A stretch of 32,043 bases of DNA from Ophiothrix spiculata (Eukaryota; Echinodermata; Ophiuroidea; Amphilepidida; Ophiotrichidae). Position numbers and translations under genes: made by a program. Within the stretch, counting starts at the first letter, position 1, and each line of letters opens with the position of its first letter. This document shows, one piece after another, positions 30,159-32,043 of this stretch. The stretch lies in NCBI GenBank assembly GCA_000969725.1, contig JXSR01S003058.1; one strand, written 5' to 3'. The notes under the pieces are model-generated. The model saw only the letters and a program-made list of their open reading frames with translations. It made no database searches and was not told where the DNA came from.

Positions 30159-30572
30159 CTCTTGAGGGGTGGCTCGAAGAAAAAAAGTGGTACGAATGCT
30201 CGTCAGAGCACCTCAAAATCGGACCCTAAATATCATATTCATGTACAGCAAATTGCAACCCTTAATGGGGTAAAATATTAAAAATCATACCCCTAAATGT
30301 CATGGCGTAATGGATATTTGACTCCTCTATGGTGCAATAACTGAAATGGACCCTCTAGGCACTATGCCACCTTTCCTCTTGTAATTTTTTAAATTTTAGG
30401 ATAGCTGTTGAAAAAGTGACCCTTAACGCGGAAGATATCATAAAATGATGAGCCTTAATGGGGAAAGAAACCCTGAAAAGGTACCCCTAGTTCTAAAGAT
30501 GTCATTTTTCAATGTTTTTTTTTTCTGCCAATCATGCGGACCACTTTTTTCTTTGAGTAGGCCCCTGGAGGG
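30159..30572. mobile_element. TIR element with degenerate 'CCCTTAATGGGG' iterations
   Basis: The left end, GAGGGGTGGCTCGAAGAAAAAAAGTGGTACGAATG, matches the inverted right end, AGGGGCCTACTCAAAGAAAAAAGTGGTCCGCATG. The interior has repeated variants of CCCTTAATGGGG and ACCCCTAAATG at about 30240, 30290, 30415 and 30450. It is about 414 bp and non-coding. Confidence 0.7.
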
Positions 30573-30579
30573 GGAGGGG

Positions 30580-31520
30580 TTGACATACAGGCAACCATGA
30601 CATGTCACTAAGCAAGTAATCCATCTCAAATGATATTCCAGTACTGAGTGGGGCATGACCACAGACATGACCTCTATTACATGCCAGGTGGCTGATCAAG
30701 TATCAAAACACAGGATTAACTTCTCTTTAAAGAATGGAAGATTTTTCTTTTGTTGCAATGTCTGGTGCTTTGTTTTACAAGAGTAAGTGATGTCCAATTG
30801 TCCATGTTATCAGCATGATCATGTTTCTTCATTAGGCAAAAAACATATTGTTTGGTTGCCCTTCACTGAAGGACCCTTATTTAAAAAAAAAAATTAAAAA
30901 TCTAATTTAAAAAAATGGTTTTTTTCCCCCATTTGCTGTACAAAAGAATACTGACCCTCTTTTTGGAAAATTCCTTAAAAATTTACTTCATAGACAAGCT
31001 AAATTTGTGAGAAATTGATACATAGAACAAAAGCTTTTAGGACAGATGGCCTATTCTGACCACTTGTGAAATATGGGGATGTGACCGCACCCCCTCTGGC
31101 TATGCCACTGAAAAATAGGGAAGATAACGAAAATATAGGCCTAATATTTTGTTGTATGAAAGTTTTGTCTATTCAGACTCAGAAAAATAAATAGAGGGAT
31201 TCTATATGTACTAAGCCACCTTAACACTTCCAGTTATTCATAATATATTGGATATTGTGGATAAAGAAGCTTAATACCTCAGCTTATTTAGTACCGCTTT
31301 GTATTTTACATGAGGTAAGTGATTTGTTTTGAATTTTAGGCAAGGTGGTTGGTTGATGTATGTACTTGTCATTGATGAGATATGAAGTGGGATTATAGGT
31401 GGAGGATTCTGTTCAAAAAATTGTGCAAAAAACTAAAGCTTTTTGATCCTTCCAGCTTAAGTTTTGATCCAGGTATTTCTTTGTTGTTGTAACCACCTAT
31501 TATATATTAACATTGACTTT
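30580..31520. other. Non-coding stretch before the candidate exon
   Basis: AT-rich with homopolymer A/T runs near 30880-30920. A good donor-like site TGAG|GTAAGT lies at 31314/31315, preceded by an AG at 31282, but the 32 bases between them cannot be validated as an exon. No other feature. Confidence 0.35.
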
Positions 31521-31522
31521 AG

Positions 31523-31623
31523 AAGGTTTAAAGATTGTATGGAAGATGATTATTCAAGAAATCTTTTGTTGATAGATGAGGTTGAGAAACTGACATGGTT
31601 CTTCACTTGTGTGATTCAGACAG
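31523..31623 (+). CDS. Candidate internal exon encoding an unrecognised 33-residue segment
   Basis: TTGACTTTAG at 31522 precedes 101 bases that, with one carried-in base, encode RFKDCMEDDYSRNLLLIDEV and EKLTWFFTCVIQT plus one base. The exon is closed by a donor ACAG|GTAGGA. The peptide has an acidic stretch, then LLLIDEVEKL, then a hydrophobic aromatic patch, and looks like ordinary globular coding sequence. The incoming phase needs two upstream bases and the outgoing phase leaves one. It cannot be spliced directly to the exon ending at 11400, whose last base T followed by AA would read TAA. No family recognised. Confidence 0.4.
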
Positions 31624-31980
31624 GTAGGATTATAGCATTGTTTTAAAATGGATGTTGATTTTTAGTTAAGCTACGCTACTAATCAGGTAATTATTTTATT
31701 GTTAACAAGGTGTGAAATACATGCTTATTGAGTTCATTAATGCTTCATGAGTAAAAAAAAAAAGGAAAAAAAAAGAAGTTTATATTAAAGATTGATTGAT
31801 TGATTATAATATTTGGAAAGAATAGATCAACTCCTTTTTATTTCATGGCCAATTTTAGTATTTTTTATTTCCCAGCTGTTTACATATTACTTTGTAAATT
31901 AATTATGGTTAGCATAATTAGACACATTTTCATATATGTGTACTGCCGCGGCAAAAGGGTCCAGTTGTCGGCTCGTACAT
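31624..31980. other. Intron-like AT-rich sequence
   Basis: Contains an A-rich run at about 31754-31778 and a (GATT)n run at about 31788-31804, possibly a retroposon tail. No coding signal of quality. Confidence 0.4.
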
Positions 31981-31982
31981 GT

Positions 31983-32043
31983 TGCTCCTTGTAGCATATC
32001 TAATGTATGGTATTTGTATACATCAGATATGCTACAATGAGCA
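31983..32043. repeat. Strong hairpin at the window end
   Basis: TGCTCCTTGTAGCATATCTAATGTAT on the left pairs with ATACATCAGATATGCTACAATGAGCA on the right (24 of 26), across a loop of about 9 bases (GGTATTTGT). The window stops at the end of the right arm, so the structure may be longer. Confidence 0.9.

Noticed and set aside
11373-31623. Direct splicing of the 11400 donor to the 31523 acceptor
   Set aside because: The junction T plus AA would create TAA; at least one intervening exon is needed, so a single gene model is not asserted.
1-32043. LTR retrotransposon or endogenous virus
   Set aside because: No paired long terminal repeats, primer-binding site or integrase/protease motifs were seen on either strand.

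Overview
The window is AT-rich eukaryotic DNA, probably from a marine invertebrate. Echinoderm or another non-vertebrate deuterostome is my best guess, but it is an inference: tRNA-headed SINEs with the 'CCTTGGGCAAGGCA' core, CR1/L2-like and RTE-like retroposon remnants, many short inverted-repeat elements and repeated poly-G/poly-C tracts. There is no bacterial gene organisation, and no long uninterrupted gene. Almost every open frame is short and falls inside a repeat. One 50-base run of N marks an assembly gap.

Layout. 1-3550 is a locally duplicated and partly inverted repeat carrying a 5'-truncated RTE-type insertion. 3550-10450 is non-coding sequence with two tRNA-derived SINE families and three MITEs, one of them piggyBac-like with TTAA flanks. 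At 10459-11004 one MITE copy sits inside another copy of the same family. At 11171-11400 there is a plausible Pol II promoter (three CTGACCAAT boxes, a TATA box, a short GC-rich leader) and a possible first coding exon ending in a GTGAGT donor. Then come a decayed CR1/L2-like retroposon (minus strand), a palindrome-rich TIR element, a poly-G/C element, a fold-back element, and a direct duplication (17411/18255) flanking a 30-bp minisatellite. Its second copy holds an insertion whose empty site is preserved in the first copy. A 388-bp tandem array contains the gap. The right half holds adjacent hairpins, more MITEs, a roughly 111-130-bp satellite with DR1 nuclear-receptor motifs, SINE copies, and a possible internal exon at 31523-31623.

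If the promoter at 11.2 kb and the exon at 31.5 kb belong to one plus-strand gene, most of the window is its long first introns. That link is inference: the two exons cannot be joined directly, because the phase would create a stop codon, so at least one exon between them would be missing from this annotation. No protein family could be named for any candidate host exon. The most informative content is the repeat archaeology: nested, empty-site, fold-back and mutually inverted copies that can be checked against one another within the window.
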